A stretch of 64,000 nt of DNA, taken from Nematopogon swammerdamellus. Lineage: Eukaryota; Arthropoda; Insecta; Lepidoptera; Adelidae. Numbering within the stretch: position 1 is the stretch's first letter; every line of letters starts with the position of its first letter. This document shows positions 52,481 through 63,719 of this stretch, piece by piece. The position numbers were made by a program, and so were the translations under genes. Under the pieces are notes generated by a model. That model ran no database searches and had not been told where the DNA came from. It was given only the letters and a program-made list of their open reading frames with translations. Location of the stretch: positions 24,893,349 through 24,957,348 of the forward strand of contig OX336339.1 of assembly GCA_946902875.1 (NCBI GenBank). The letters are read 5' to 3'.

Positions 52481-53464
52481 GTTCATTAGTATGTGTATTT
52501 TTCAATGAGTCAACTGTACATAATACGAAAATCTTTCCAAGACTTCATTGGCACTTAAAAATGTTTACCAAATTTATTTATTAAATAATATTTTCGCTGT
52601 TGTATTTATAAATTTTAAATTTAGAGCTGATTATTCCAAAATAAAAAGAAATAACAAAACTAAAAAAAATAATAAGATTGTTTGTGTTATAATGTTTACA
52701 GCATGAAAGCTATTCTGAAGTAAGGATATTGATAATTGAAGGATAATTTATCCTTTTAGAGGAAATCTCGATTCTTACGGGCCCCGCGTACATGCACGCA
52801 CTTGCTACAGGTGCAAGAAGGGATGTTTATCTTTTACACGCGAGTGCGTTCACATATAAAATTGTTTTTAAAATTTCAATCCCCATTTAATATTTGTATT
52901 AATATCCTAACCTAAGATAAGGCCTGAAAACCAAACCTAGCTTTTGTTATCCTTTGGTAATTTTCAATTGCGATTTTTTTTTTGTATTATGTTAATTATG
53001 TAAATTTCCTGTAAATAGTGGTTTAAATTGGTTTTTAATTTCAGTTTTGAAACGGTCCAGCCGAAACGAACTGACGTTTGAAGTAAATATATAAATACGT
53101 TACTAAAAACATATTTTAGGAAGTGCATTTCGGAACACCCGCACCACTGTCGCCTACTAACTTCTCATGGCAGACGTTCCAGTACGTCAAGACACGTACG
53201 CCCCAACTACTTTACATTGGTACGCACACTACATACAGATGAACATACGAGCTATTTCATATTTTTTCTTACTAGGCATGACATATAATTTTATAGGAAG
53301 TGTACCCAACAACTACTTGCACAAGCCGACGGGCTGTCGACGGGTTTTACTCAAATAGTTGTCCTTGTGGGAAGCGTGGGGAAGCGCAGGGAGTATTCAA
53401 GTGTGAATGCGTGAGGCGAGCCAGATTTTCTTGTCGGCTATTTGAGGCTACTAAATTAAAATAT
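52481..53464. other. Unassigned sequence
   Basis: No gene or repeat recognised; AT-rich to 53100. Confidence 0.4.
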
Positions 53465-53757
53465 TACTATCCCGTGTGTATCCCGACAATCGGTGTAAGC
53501 AGAGTAATCGGAGTTGTGCTGCAGGTACTCTTGTAAAAACAGCACAACGCCGACCAAGATAACTATCAAGCAGCAAGTAAGGCGCGAAGACCCACCTGCT
53601 GTATGACTCGGTCGAGGGACGGTTCCAAGGTGAGAGGTGGCTAGCCCGTCGCTCTTTGGCACGGCATCTTGTCCTTATCCCTTAGTCGCCTTTAAGACGT
53701 GCATGCGGATAGACCCAGTGGGGCTATTCTTTTCAAGTACCGGCCCCACACAGTATA
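53465..53757 (-). repeat. C repeat, full length
   Basis: 'gtgtatcccgacaatcggtg', 'gagttgtgctgcaggtactc', 'agcaagtaaggcgcgaagac', 'cttgtccttatcccttagtc' and head 'agtaccggccccacacag'. Confidence 0.85.
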
Positions 53758-53825
53758 AAGTTATAAAAAAATATATATATATTTGCATTTCTTCGAGCCG
53801 TTCGAGCTATTTCTTATATATAACA

Positions 53826-54022
53826 CAGCTGTTTCGACCGACGTTTCGTTCAGTGCGGCGGTACCAACCCGGCCGGAATAAACACCGCCACCTAGTAGGA
53901 TAAGAAGGGAAGCGACCTACAGTTTAAAGTGGAATACGAACCACGGTCAGCCTCCAACGGTCGAGCGGTCACCCATCCAAGTACTGACGTCGACCGCACC
54001 ACGGAGCTAACCGAGGCTGTCA
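53826..54022 (-). mobile_element. SINE-A, tail-truncated
   Basis: Core and head only: 'cgtttcgttcagtgcggcgg', 'ggaatacgaaccacggtcag', the 5S-like 'cacccatccaagtactga', and 'ggagctaaccgaggctg'. Confidence 0.75.
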
Positions 54023-54465
54023 AAATGTATAGAGCCTTTGTCAGAAATGGTTGATGCATATTGTATCAAATTGACATGCATTTAGTAATTTTTATACCAC
54101 ATTGTAGTAGAATGTAAAAAAAATGATAAATAAATCTGATACAATGTATCAGTTTGTCAAATTAATATTTTAGTATGCGCGATAAATACGTTTGATGCTT
54201 AATGTATATATGTAGTTATAGTTGCACACGAGTATATTGGAATGGAGGCAGCGTCGAAGCTGTCATCATCTCAGTGATCAATACGATCCTCCTTGTTCAA
54301 ATATTGACTGTTCGGGAACATTAGCGGGAGGGGGTGCGCGCGGGTCGGCACGCCTCGCTTCCAGCTTTGTTTGAAATCTCGAGCACTTTGCAGACGTTAG
54401 AAGTATAGGTATATACTGGGAAATAATTTAAAACAGTATTTTTTGTGTTCCTTATTAATACTTAC
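54023..54465. other. Unassigned sequence
   Basis: 54300-54370 is locally GC-rich (gggagggggtgcgcgcgg). No gene recognised. Confidence 0.35.
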
Positions 54466-54976
54466 TGTCTGTCCGTCTGTCCATCCGAGGGTGGTATCAT
54501 TTGAACCGTAATAGGTAGCCGGTAGAAATTATCCCAGAATATGTGTTATCATAGCGGATGTGCCAACAAATAATAAAAAAACCGTCCAAGTGCGAGTCGA
54601 ACTCGCGCACCGAGGGTTCCGTATCGCCATGTCATGATCGCCACTCACGCCATCTATGGCGTGTTATGAAATGTTTTATATTAATTGATTAGTTAAAATG
54701 CTTCATACTCTATTCTGTAGATGGCGCGCACGCATACACTTTTTGGTTTCTTCTATGGGAACTCCCATGAATTTTTTGGTTTTTCTTATTCTTATTATTT
54801 GGTGTTATATCGGGCATAATAACACATTCTGTGAAAATTTCAACGGGCTACCTTTTACGGTTCAAGAGATACAGCCCTCGGACAGACGGACGGACGGACG
54901 GGCGGACGGACGGACAGACAGACAGACGGCGTAGGCTTAGTAATAGGGTCCCGTACCGGATACTGAACCCTAAAAA
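54466..54976. repeat. Two GTCY repeats in opposite orientation
   Basis: 54466-54571 is a minus 3' portion. 54574-54976 is a complete plus copy with (GACG/GACA)n at 54883-54926. Confidence 0.85.
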
Positions 54977-55216
54977 TTAAAGGGATCTCCATACATACAA
55001 TTATCATAATAATATGTGGTAGAGCCAGCGTCAGCTACAGAATGATCATTTAACTAAGTAATACTTTAACTACAAAAGTATGAACCAAAAGGTATGAAAA
55101 TTATTATGATCTGAAATTATTCAAACTTGATTTGTACGAAAATATCTTACAAATTAATTTATTAAAAGCCCGTCACGTTGAATCAACTAGGAAGCCAAAA
55201 GAAGTTCTTGCCTTAC
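54977..55216. other. Unassigned sequence
   Basis: Nothing recognised. Confidence 0.35.
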
Positions 55217-55292
55217 ACGTTTTTTCACAAACGTGATCTGCGCACGTTTGAATGACGTTTTTTCACAAACGTGATCTGCGCACGTTTGAATG
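55217..55292. repeat. Exact 38-bp tandem duplication
   Basis: 'acgttttttcacaaacgtga' and 'tctgcgcacgtttgaatg' repeated once without change at 55217 and 55255. Confidence 0.95.
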
Positions 55293-55567
55293 TGGTTTTC
55301 AAAAAGTCCCCTCCGAACTAATTAGCCGGCTCAGTCCGACGTTATTACGTACATAATGAAACCGCAACGTAGAGACTGAGCGAATGTGGGCCGGTCCTTT
55401 GATGTGGGATTAAATTCGTCTCCTGTGGACCAGAACCACAACATCGAAACTGGTCGGATAGCCAGTATATTTAGTACATAGGCATATTATAGGCATATTA
55501 TTTGGTATGTCAACGTACTGTTAAGCTATCTATATTTAGATATTATATTTTTTCAAGGATGAAATAT
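55293..55567. other. Unassigned sequence
   Basis: Nothing recognised. Confidence 0.35.
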
Positions 55568-56549
55568 ATTAAGAGCTTCTAATACCTCACATTGATTCGC
55601 ATTTTTTTTTTTTATTGTTAGCGCGACATTTGGCGTCGAGCCACCCATAAGGTGTCTAGCGACGCCCATGGCCGAATGTCCATGGGCGTCGTATGCGGGG
55701 GTTGCGAATGCCATGCCGGCCTGACAGGTGCCCATTCACGCCCCTCTTGAAGGACCCGAGACTGTACTTGGGGGGAAATATATGGGCAGGGAGAGCGTTC
55801 CAGAGTTTACCGGTTCTGTAGAGGAAAGATCTGCAGAATCGATTTGTACGCATCCGCGGTAAATCCAGCGTGTAGGGATGCAATCCCTGCCCAGTGCGCG
55901 TGGTGCGGAGGTGGAAAGGGGACGGCGGGATCGCATTAAACAGCTCCTCCGAGCACTCCCCATGGAATAAGCGATAGAACACACTTAGGGAGCCGACATC
56001 CCTACGGTGTTGCAGTGGTTCTAAATCGCGGGACACTTCGGGGTCACCCACTAGTCGCATGATCCTCTGTTATATAAACAATATTGCAACAATCACTCTG
56101 TAATAAAGATTATGGTAAAATTGAGTACATAACGCTTTGGTATGATTATGTTAAAACATGATTCCATTAAATTTTTCTCGATAGAAAACAATTTGAAAAA
56201 ATACCTCCAAATCGTACAGTCAAACCGCTAATTTTCAATAAATACTTTAAATTAGATCAATAAACTTTGCACAATAATTAATCTCAGTATAAAGGACGTC
56301 CTATGTTTTTGACATTTCGAAAATAACCATTACTTTTACCGTAAAAAACAATTGTCTAAGCTCTCGCGCGTTGCAATTACTTTTGCACATAATTTTGTTA
56401 TTCGAGTACCCGTCTGACAATAGTGTGGTTCGCCTTACAAAATCGCTTTGACCTCGCGTGACTGCAGTAACTAGTGTGCGAGCGGGATAGAGAGTGAGGT
56501 CGCGCGTAAAAGTTCGATAATTCTAGATGAGGTACTACGGACTCTTAAG
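55568..56549. mobile_element. K element, copy 2, with retroelement insert
   Basis: TIRs 'ttaagagcttctaatacctc' and, reverse complemented, 'acttaagagtccgtagtacc'. The interior shares 'cgctttgacctcgcgtgac' and 'tagtgtgcgagcgggataga' with 41273-42090. A LINE fragment fills 55605-56062. Confidence 0.75.
55605..56062 (-). pseudogene. Non-LTR retrotransposon ORF2 C-terminal fragment
   Basis: 134 codons: LEPLQHRRDVGSLSVFYRLF, HGECSEELFNAIPPSPFHLR, RMRTNRFCRSFLYRTGKLWN and YSLGSFKRGVNGHLSGRHGI. These are the region after the RT in jockey/CR1-like ORF2 proteins. The minus-strand 3' end has a poly-A (T12 at 55601-55613). 5'-truncated and dead; inserted in a K element. Confidence 0.8.
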
Positions 56550-57042
56550 TAATTATTTTTTGGTCAAAGTGATTTCCCTGTCATTTTTTGTTTTCAGCGT
56601 CAGCTTTAGTTTCAAATCATATTATTTTGTAATTTTTTGAATGCTTTAATTAGTTTTAATATGCAAAATAACGTTTATTATAATTATACTGGTTATATAA
56701 CCGTCGATAAGTCGTAAAGAAACGTTATTTTTGTTGTTAATATAAAAGTCAGGTACGAGTATAATTAAGACAAAGTACTATTTATCGCCATTCAAGAAAT
56801 AACATTATTTCTCTACAAAAACAGTCAGCATGTAAGCGTCCACTGCTGGACATAACCCTCTCAAATTAACTCGAAACACAGGGAAAAAAAAAAATTATAT
56901 ATATCCAAATTGCAGCCAATAGTGTCTTACACAGACACAGCAATATCCATAAACAACGAAAACTATGACTTTTTCTTGGTCTGCTAATAATTTTATCAAA
57001 AATTAGTAGACAGCAGTATACTTAGTTTGGCTTAAGCAAATT
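56550..57042. other. Unassigned sequence with an RTE 3' scrap
   Basis: 56822-56866 (gtaagcgtccactgctggac) matches the fragment at 61763-61918. The rest is not recognised. Confidence 0.45.
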
Positions 57043-57268
57043 TTTTTTATGGAAACTGACACGCTTGTCTACATCACGTACTACATCCGTGATGTCAGCC
57101 CATAACACCTTGGTAAACTAGGTGCCAAGTCATAGTGCTTCCCTTCGGTCGTGCCGGCTACACTGAACTGGACGGATAACACGAACTATTCACATAGCCG
57201 CTTCAACCGACCTTACTTTCAGTGCGGTGGTACCACCTCGGGCGGGTTACCCTACCACCTAGTAAGAC
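57043..57268 (-). mobile_element. SINE-A, head-truncated
   Basis: 'ttttatggaaactgacacgc' through 'gtcgtgccggctacactgaa' to 'accctaccacctagtaag'. Confidence 0.8.
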
Positions 57269-57599
57269 ATAACCCTCATCTTTGAGCATTTGGATTAAAA
57301 TATCAGCAAAAGCTGAGAACAGCAAAGGAGCGCTTGAAAGCTGCCAGACAATTATAGCTTAGGTTGTTGCCTGTAGTCTGAATGTATGTATTTGGAAACT
57401 TGCCAGGATTCAACCAGACTGGTATAGTCACGGACACGCAAAACAACAGTATAAATTATTGTGAATGAAAGCATCGTAAAGGTCGTGGGGTTATATTAAT
57501 AATCTTCTGTCTGTGTGTCATTTACTAAACTTTATTATTGTTTTTTTCATTATTTATTTTATAACAAAATTTATAATTAAAGACAGTTAGCTAAATATT

Positions 57600-57656
<57 letters not shown>

Positions 57657-58550
57657 TGCAAGTCCTCGTCAAAGTTTTATAATGTTGCAAAATTTACTAG
57701 TTAATGAAAACATTTTACAAATAATTTTTCAAAGTCTGTTAAATTTGCGTATTAGTTGTAGGCGGAAAAAATAGTTTTATTATTATTTTTTTAGTTATAT
57801 TTTTTATGATCGAAGGTATAAGTAAGCTAACATCCTGGTCACGGCACCACTGAAAAGTTCCTAAGCCATTATCGATATTAATTGTTATGCATAAAGATAG
57901 TAGATGGAAAAAAAAAATTATTTTATGATCGAAGATAGACAGATACCTGAATTCTTTGGGACAATATCCCGAACCAATCACATCTCATAGCCAATAACAT
58001 TACATATTTTAGAACTAGATGCAAGAAATAATCTATATAAGGTAATAAGTTAGCCTTCTCATGTAATTATTGTATTGTGTTTGTTTTTGGAGTAATAAAC
58101 TAATTTCTGTGTAACTATCTAATTTATTTGCAAGTCCCTGTGCAAAGAAAAATATTCAAAGGTCTCACTTTCTGTAGGACTCCCTTCACCCCATATGCCG
58201 CCACCCCCTTTCAACCTCCTCAAGGGGAAGGAGCGGCAATAAGAAGTCAGCTGAGTAACGCAAACATCGCGCGTCATCGCCAGATCAATATACTTGGCGA
58301 CACTCAGTCAAAATGCAATTAAAATGGTGACGAATTGAGGCAATTTGTTGGGTGTTTCGGGCTGCGTTTGGTGTATTTTAGTAGCTATGTATATTAATAA
58401 GAACTTTTGGAGGACCAAAATTTTGTTGAAACAATTTTGTTTGAAATGTATACAGGCAACCCGAACATTTTTCGGAGCTGGAGTGAAATGCAATTTTGTT
58501 AACTGTGATGATTACATCTTATTAACTTTTCTGTGAGTCCCGGCAATACT
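57269..58550. other. Unassigned sequence with (TA)24
   Basis: 57602-57649 is an uninterrupted TA repeat. No gene recognised; the plus frame 58128-58322 has no known domain. Confidence 0.4.
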
Positions 58551-58665
58551 TTTAGCGCTCCGTATCCGTACGGGAACCGATTACTGAGCCTACGTCGCCG
58601 TCTGTCTGTCCGTCTATCTGTTCTACCTTTAATGGGCTGTATACTTGAAAGCCTAATAGGTAGCT
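58551..58665 (-). repeat. GTCY repeat 3' portion
   Basis: 'ccgtatccgtacgggaacc', 'gtctgtctgtccgtctatct', 'cctaataggtagctgg'. Confidence 0.7.
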
Positions 58666-59519
58666 GGAAGAAAAGAAATAAATCGATTTTGCTGTATCGT
58701 AAAAAAATTAATACAATACTTCAAATAAAAAAGCGCGAGTATAACTCGAATGTGCCGGTTTTTTTAGTAGATGAAATCCGTTGAGAGGGTATGTCAAGTC
58801 AACCTTTGTGAAGTAATTTGGAAGGGCATTTTCGAACGATTTTACCACTTTTCACCCACTTATTTTTCAGAGAATTTGGAAGATTACATTACGAATCTTT
58901 ACCTAACTTTAAGCATATAAATTATTATAGTTATATCACTTGAAATATGGCTATGGTTAGGTAGGATAATACGATGTGATGTTTGCCTAGAACCCCCCCC
59001 CCCCCCCCCCCCCCCTCCTTTAAGCAATTTGTAGAAATAATGGTGTTCAGAAGATGCAAATAAGCCTATTCGTACCGTCACTTATACGACACACTTCGAC
59101 TGTACCACGTTCCCACAGACAAACCGAACAAACAATATTTTACTACTGTTTTTATCTTCTACACCACTACAACACTCACTTGCGCATTTGCACCTACGCA
59201 AAAAAATAGATTTTCAGCAAGATAGACATGGGCTTGGCCGACAGGAGCGTTCAGACGGTGTGCACGTTGGCTAGCTTCCCCTCGTTTCTCCTTGTGTGGC
59301 TGACTGGCGCCGCGTAGACTGGCGCCGCATCTTCCGCAGACACCAGACTCAGCGGCGTCAGATTTATCGATTTTGGAAAGGAATCGGGTGAGCTGCGTGC
59401 ATTTTGGGTCGCGAGTTCTGGTGCGAAGTTCAACGTGAGTTGGGAAAGCGATATAAGAAAAATTATGAAGTTGCATTTAATAGACATTTGAGAAGGATAA
59501 ACAAATATATATAGGTATA
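58666..59519. other. Unassigned sequence with a C23 run
   Basis: 58993-59015 is 23 consecutive C. 59240-59450 is moderately GC-rich with an open minus frame (59159-59476) lacking recognisable domains. No gene assigned. Confidence 0.35.
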
Positions 59520-60110
59520 TACTAGCTTTTGTCCGTGGCTTCACTGGCGTGAAATTCGTATTTATAAAGAAGAAAGTAAGTAAGCCCGCTACCGTATCTT
59601 TATTTCGGTGCGCGTAACAATTCTGTTTGCATGAGAGCCACATTTTAGCGTATCCGGGACCGGGACGGAATTTTATTTAGCCTATCCTATGGCATGCATA
59701 CGTGTAAGCGGTAGTATGGGTTAATTTTTTGTAAGTTATTAAAATATAATACTTATATGGGTACAAACAAAACATTGTGACTTGCGAAGTTTGTTTGTCA
59801 GTTCTTGTTTAAGAACTGGCGGAATTTTCGACATATCCAAGCGTAGGTTACCTACCAATGGATGAAATTATACAACAACAACAATAGTTAAATGTGCTTG
59901 TACTAAGTTTCAACGAATTAGGAGGATCAGTTTAAGAGTTGTGGAGGAACATACTTACATACATAGGTACATACAGAAAAGATTTCAAAAATTTTAGAAA
60001 TTAGTCAATTTAGTTTTAGTATCATACATAGAGTGTACAAATTCAGTATCTCATAAAACAAAGTAACTTACTCCACGACAATCCTTTTACAGATTTGTTA
60101 TTAGTATTGA
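59520..60110 (+). repeat. E repeat interrupted by a J segment
   Basis: Head 'agcttttgtccgtggcttca' to 'ggaattttatttagcctatc' (59520-59690). A J end occupies 59700-59885. E resumes at 'ttaaatgtgcttgtactaag' and ends 'agtatctcataaaacaaag'. Confidence 0.75.
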
Positions 60111-60177
60111 AATATATTCATGCTGTAGTACTTAATTATATAAAAATTTATTCATGTTAGTACACAGGGTGAATCAG

Positions 60178-60222
60178 CAATTCTGGAGCTCAAACGATCT
60201 GATCATTTGAGCTCCAGAATTG
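60178..60222. repeat. Perfect 17-bp inverted repeat
   Basis: 'caattctggagctcaaa' (60178-60194) and its exact reverse complement (60206-60222), spacer 11 nt. Confidence 0.95.
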
Positions 60223-60475
60223 TTTAAAACATTAAAAAAATTAGAATCCGCAATTTGACCCTGTAGAGTTACACACATTATATAAATACATATTTGTTCT
60301 GTATCTACAAACGTCTAAGACGGATTAAAAATGTATTTATCCCGTACAAAAAAAATATATTTTCAAAAACTAAAATGACAAACGCCACCAGTGAAACTAG
60401 TTGGGAGAGACACGAATAGATGGACCACCGTCGTCGTCGCGTCGCCACGGCCGCTGCGTTGATTACATTTTAACT

Positions 60476-60658
60476 GAGGGCCTAGTCCGAGTTTACGTGA
60501 CAGCTACGTAAACGTCAAATACCGATCGAATTAAGTTTTTATGTATGGAGCTCTCTAGTGGCGCCGCGGTGAGCGTATTGTGCTCCCATACATAAAAACT
60601 CAATTCGATCGGTATTTGACGTTTACGTAGCTGTCACGTTAACTCGGACTAGGCCCTC
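60476..60658. mobile_element. Foldback MITE, 73-bp arms
   Basis: 60476-60548 and 60586-60658 are inverted copies differing at only two positions (gagggcctagtccgagtt.. , gtcaaataccgatcgaatt). The 37-bp middle is GC-rich (ggcgccgcggtgagcg). No coding capacity. Confidence 0.9.
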
Positions 60659-60894
60659 TGGAACCATCCGTCTTTGTGACGTCGGCAAATGAGCGACGTG
60701 GGCCCCTCCGCGGTATAAAATTTCACATAATTCGTAGCGAAGACTTGTGGTACGGGAGAGCTTTAGGGTTCCAAAGCCTGGGGCGCCGGAAGAGACCCTT
60801 ATATTCGGCCAGGTGTCTGTCCGTCTATCTTTTACAGCATGTAGTTCCTAAACTTTTCTAAAATTCGAAATATAGCTCTATTGCTCACTTTTTT

Positions 60895-61005
60895 ATGTAA
60901 TCCAGTATGAATGGCTGAGTCGGAGGGGCCAAAGCGCATGCTCCGACCAGCCAATATCACCTCCGAGAAGGTAGGTGCCATACCGGAGACTTGGATTGCT
61001 GGCTT
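60895..61005 (-). mobile_element. SINE-B tail fragment
   Basis: 'ttttatgtaatccagtatga', 'ggctgagtcggaggggccaa' and 'atcacctccgagaaggtagg'. Confidence 0.8.
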
Positions 61006-61139
61006 TAAAATATTTTACGCGCCTGTTTTAATTTTCTTTTTTTTTTAAGTATATGAAATAAATTTAAGAAAGTAACAGAAATGCTTAAAGTGAATAAATT
61101 CACGATAGAAAATCATTGTCCTGGGTTGAAAAATCATGA

Positions 61140-61450
61140 ATAGACACAGTTGGCTACATCGTCCACAACACTGGTTACCTATGTCAGCCCATAACACCCT
61201 GGTGAACTGGCTGCCATGTCAGTGCTTCCCTCGTCGTCGTGCCGGACATACTGAACTCACCAACTATTCACGTAGCGGCTTCGACTGAATTTTTATTTAG
61301 GGCTGTGGTAACAACCCTGGCAGTTTAAACCCTACCACCTAGTAAGGTGAGGAGGGGTATCAAAAATGTTATGTGGATTCCGAACCACGGCCATGCGATT
61401 TGTTTAATTCGGACGTCTCGGCGATAAAGCGCTCTGCCATAAATCGAGGC
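61140..61450 (-). mobile_element. SINE-A, strongly diverged
   Basis: 'gacacagttggctacatcg', 'ggtgaactggctgccatgtc', 'accctaccacctagtaagg', 'attccgaaccacggcca'; the 5S part is lost. Confidence 0.7.
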
Positions 61451-61640
61451 TGTTTCGTAACGCGATGACGTATGCGGCCATTTCATCCCATTTGCTGGGA
61501 CGTGTGCTCAACCGACCACAGCCACCCTCCTACCCCTCACACCGCACCCTCACACCCCCCTCGCCCCGTAGGGAGAACATATAGCTCACCTCTTTCTCCC
61601 GGCAGAACTTGGGCACACTCACCATTTTTTGATCGAATAT

Positions 61641-62098
61641 TTTTTTAGGGTTCTGTATCCGGTACGGGACCCTATTACTAAGCCTACGCCGTCTGTCTGT
61701 CTATCAGTCAGAGGGCGTAGTCTCTTGAACCGTAATAGGTATAGCCCGTTGAAATTTACACAGTCAGTCAGTCAGCGTGTAAGCGTCCACTGCTGGACAT
61801 ACGCCTCTCCAATTTTCCTCCAGTCCTCCCGGCCTTCAGCGGTACGGAACCACTGCTTTCCGCCGACGTACTTGATGTTGTCGTCCCACCTGGCGGGTGG
61901 TCTTCCCACACTCCGTTTTCACAAATTTACACACAATATATTTTATTATGGCCGAATATATAAATAACTAATCATAAATTTTAACTAATATGAAGCATTA
62001 CATAAAACACGCCATAGATGGCGTGAGTGGCGCTGACCATGACATGGCGATACGAAACCCTCGGTACGCGAGTTGGACTCGCACTTGGCTGGTTTTTT
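61641..62098 (-). repeat. GTCY repeat split by an RTE fragment
   Basis: 3' part 61641-61762, then an insert, then the 5' part 61919-62098 (ggccgaatatataaataact ... ttggactcgcacttggctgg). 'aatttacacac' flanks the insert imperfectly on both sides. Confidence 0.8.
61763..61918 (-). pseudogene. RTE-like ORF2 3'-terminal fragment
   Basis: Minus strand reads RPPARWDDNIKYVGGKQWFR-like then EDWRKIGEAYVQQWTLT-stop, the extreme C-terminus of a lepidopteran RTE-like ORF2, with a (GACT)n tail. Confidence 0.7.
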
Positions 62099-62255
62099 TT
62101 AAGGTTTCCATACTGCGTACGGAAGCATATTACTACGCCTACAATGTCTGTCTGTCTGGCTTGTATGTCCGTCCGTCCGTCCGTCCATCCGATGGCTGTC
62201 TTTAGAACCGTAATAGCGAACCGGTTGAAATTTGCCAAGGTGTTAGGTGACCAGT
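62099..62255 (-). repeat. GTCY repeat 3' part
   Basis: 'aaggtttccatactgcgtac', (GTCY)n at 62143-62190. Confidence 0.8.
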
Positions 62256-62769
62256 CTGTCACCCTTTAAGACAACATCATTTCCGTATGACTCCCTCATT
62301 GCTGCAATGCTTTGTATACTATTTTCATGAAGTAGCAAGGATTTCAGAGGTACTAATTTTAAAATAAAAGCTTCTTAAGTGAGAACCTTGTTCACATAGA
62401 GAGGATTCCGTGGCCATTTCCTCGTTGCACGCATAGTGAGAACGCGCAGCTAACACGTGCTCACACTGTGCCACGTGAGCGCGCCGCGCTACACAGTCCA
62501 CTAGAATGATATTTTCTCAATCGAGATGTAATGCATTCCATAGTTCAATTTTAATAATTGTGTGTAGTCGAAACTCTTGTGTCCGTTAGCGGACAGCTCG
62601 AGTTGACGGCATAGAAAAATTGTCCGTTAACGGACAGCTGCAGTTGAGGGGTTAATATGACATAAACTTCAAAATCGTTTTCTCGATGGAAGGACTGTTT
62701 TCATGATATATAAAAATCTGAATAGGATTTGATTTAATTGATAAAATTGCACTCCTTTTTTTAATTTTT
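62256..62769. other. Non-repetitive segment with paired palindromes
   Basis: CACGTG at 62454 and 62472. 'tgtccgttagcggacagctc' (62580) and 'tgtccgttaacggacagctg' (62621) form a 41-bp-spaced pair of palindromic sites. Confidence 0.45.
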
Positions 62770-62929
62770 AACCCCCGACGTAAAAAGAAGGGTGCTACAA
62801 GTTTAACGTGTGTGTGTGTGTATTTGTGTATATGTTTGTGGTATCGTAGCTCTCAAACGGATGGACCGATTTGGATGCGGTTTTTTCAAGTAAAATGTGA
62901 AATAAATAAGATTGTAATATGTATAATTA
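62770..62929 (+). repeat. H-repeat outer segment
   Basis: 'aacccccgacgtaaaaagaa', 'gctctcaaacggatggaccg'. Confidence 0.6.
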
Positions 62930-63256
62930 AAAACCGACCAAGTTCAAGTCGAACGCGAACACAGAGGTTTCCGCACCACAAAAAAAACATTGAAAAAAAA
63001 CACGTTTCTTGTATGGGAACACCCCTTAATTTTTTACTTCTTAAATTTTTTATTATTTGTTGTTATATCCGCCATAATAATACATATTCTGTGAAATTTT
63101 CAACGGGCTACCTATTACGGTTCATGAGATACAGCCACCGAGCACAGATGCCCATCTGTGCTCGGTGGATACAGCCCTCGGACAGACGGACAGACAGACA
63201 GACAGACGGAGCAGGCTTAGTAATAGGGTACCGTACCGGATACGGAACACTAAAAA
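62930..63256 (+). repeat. GTCY repeat with hairpin insertion
   Basis: Full copy ending 'accgtaccggatacgg'. A 40-bp palindromic insertion lies at 63135-63168, inside the conserved 'gatacagccctcgg'. Confidence 0.85.
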
Positions 63257-63719
63257 TGGAATGGTGTTCGGTGGTAAGCGCATCACTTGAGAACGGCTGG
63301 ACCGATTTGACTAATTCATTGTTTTATGTTCTTAATAGTCTGAATAAGACTTTAAGGTAGTTTGAGCTGGGAGCCGCGGGCAAAACCTAGTAGATAAATA
63401 TAATACGATTACTCCTTTTTAATTTTTTTTATAGAACGTAAAATCACAATAGCCCTTACGTGTACCCAGGCCTACGTCCTCCCGCCGAGTCCCGCCTCCC
63501 CGCGTCCGGCGCCGACGACAATGGCTCCAATCGACTAATTCGCCGAGAAAGCAATATTTAAATGGCCGAAACAATTACACAGAGTGCCGCGCTCGCCCCT
63601 TTCCCTTCGCGGAGCGTCGACAGCCAAAACTATTGCGTTTACTGATTTATGTATACCTACCTATACACTTTTATCTATATCTGCTAAACAAGTTATTTAT
63701 CAAAAACAAGTTAGTTACT
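63257..63719. other. Unassigned sequence with an E-head scrap
   Basis: 63373-63393 is an inverted E head (gccgcgggcaaaacctagta). 63440-63610 is GC-rich and unassigned. Confidence 0.4.

Noticed and set aside
59159..59476. 105-codon open frame on minus in a GC-richer stretch
   Set aside because: No recognisable motif; codon pattern not clearly coding; kept only as unassigned sequence.
62812..63360. 182-codon open frame on plus
   Set aside because: Crosses an H repeat and a GTCY repeat including its microsatellite and hairpin insertion; not a gene.
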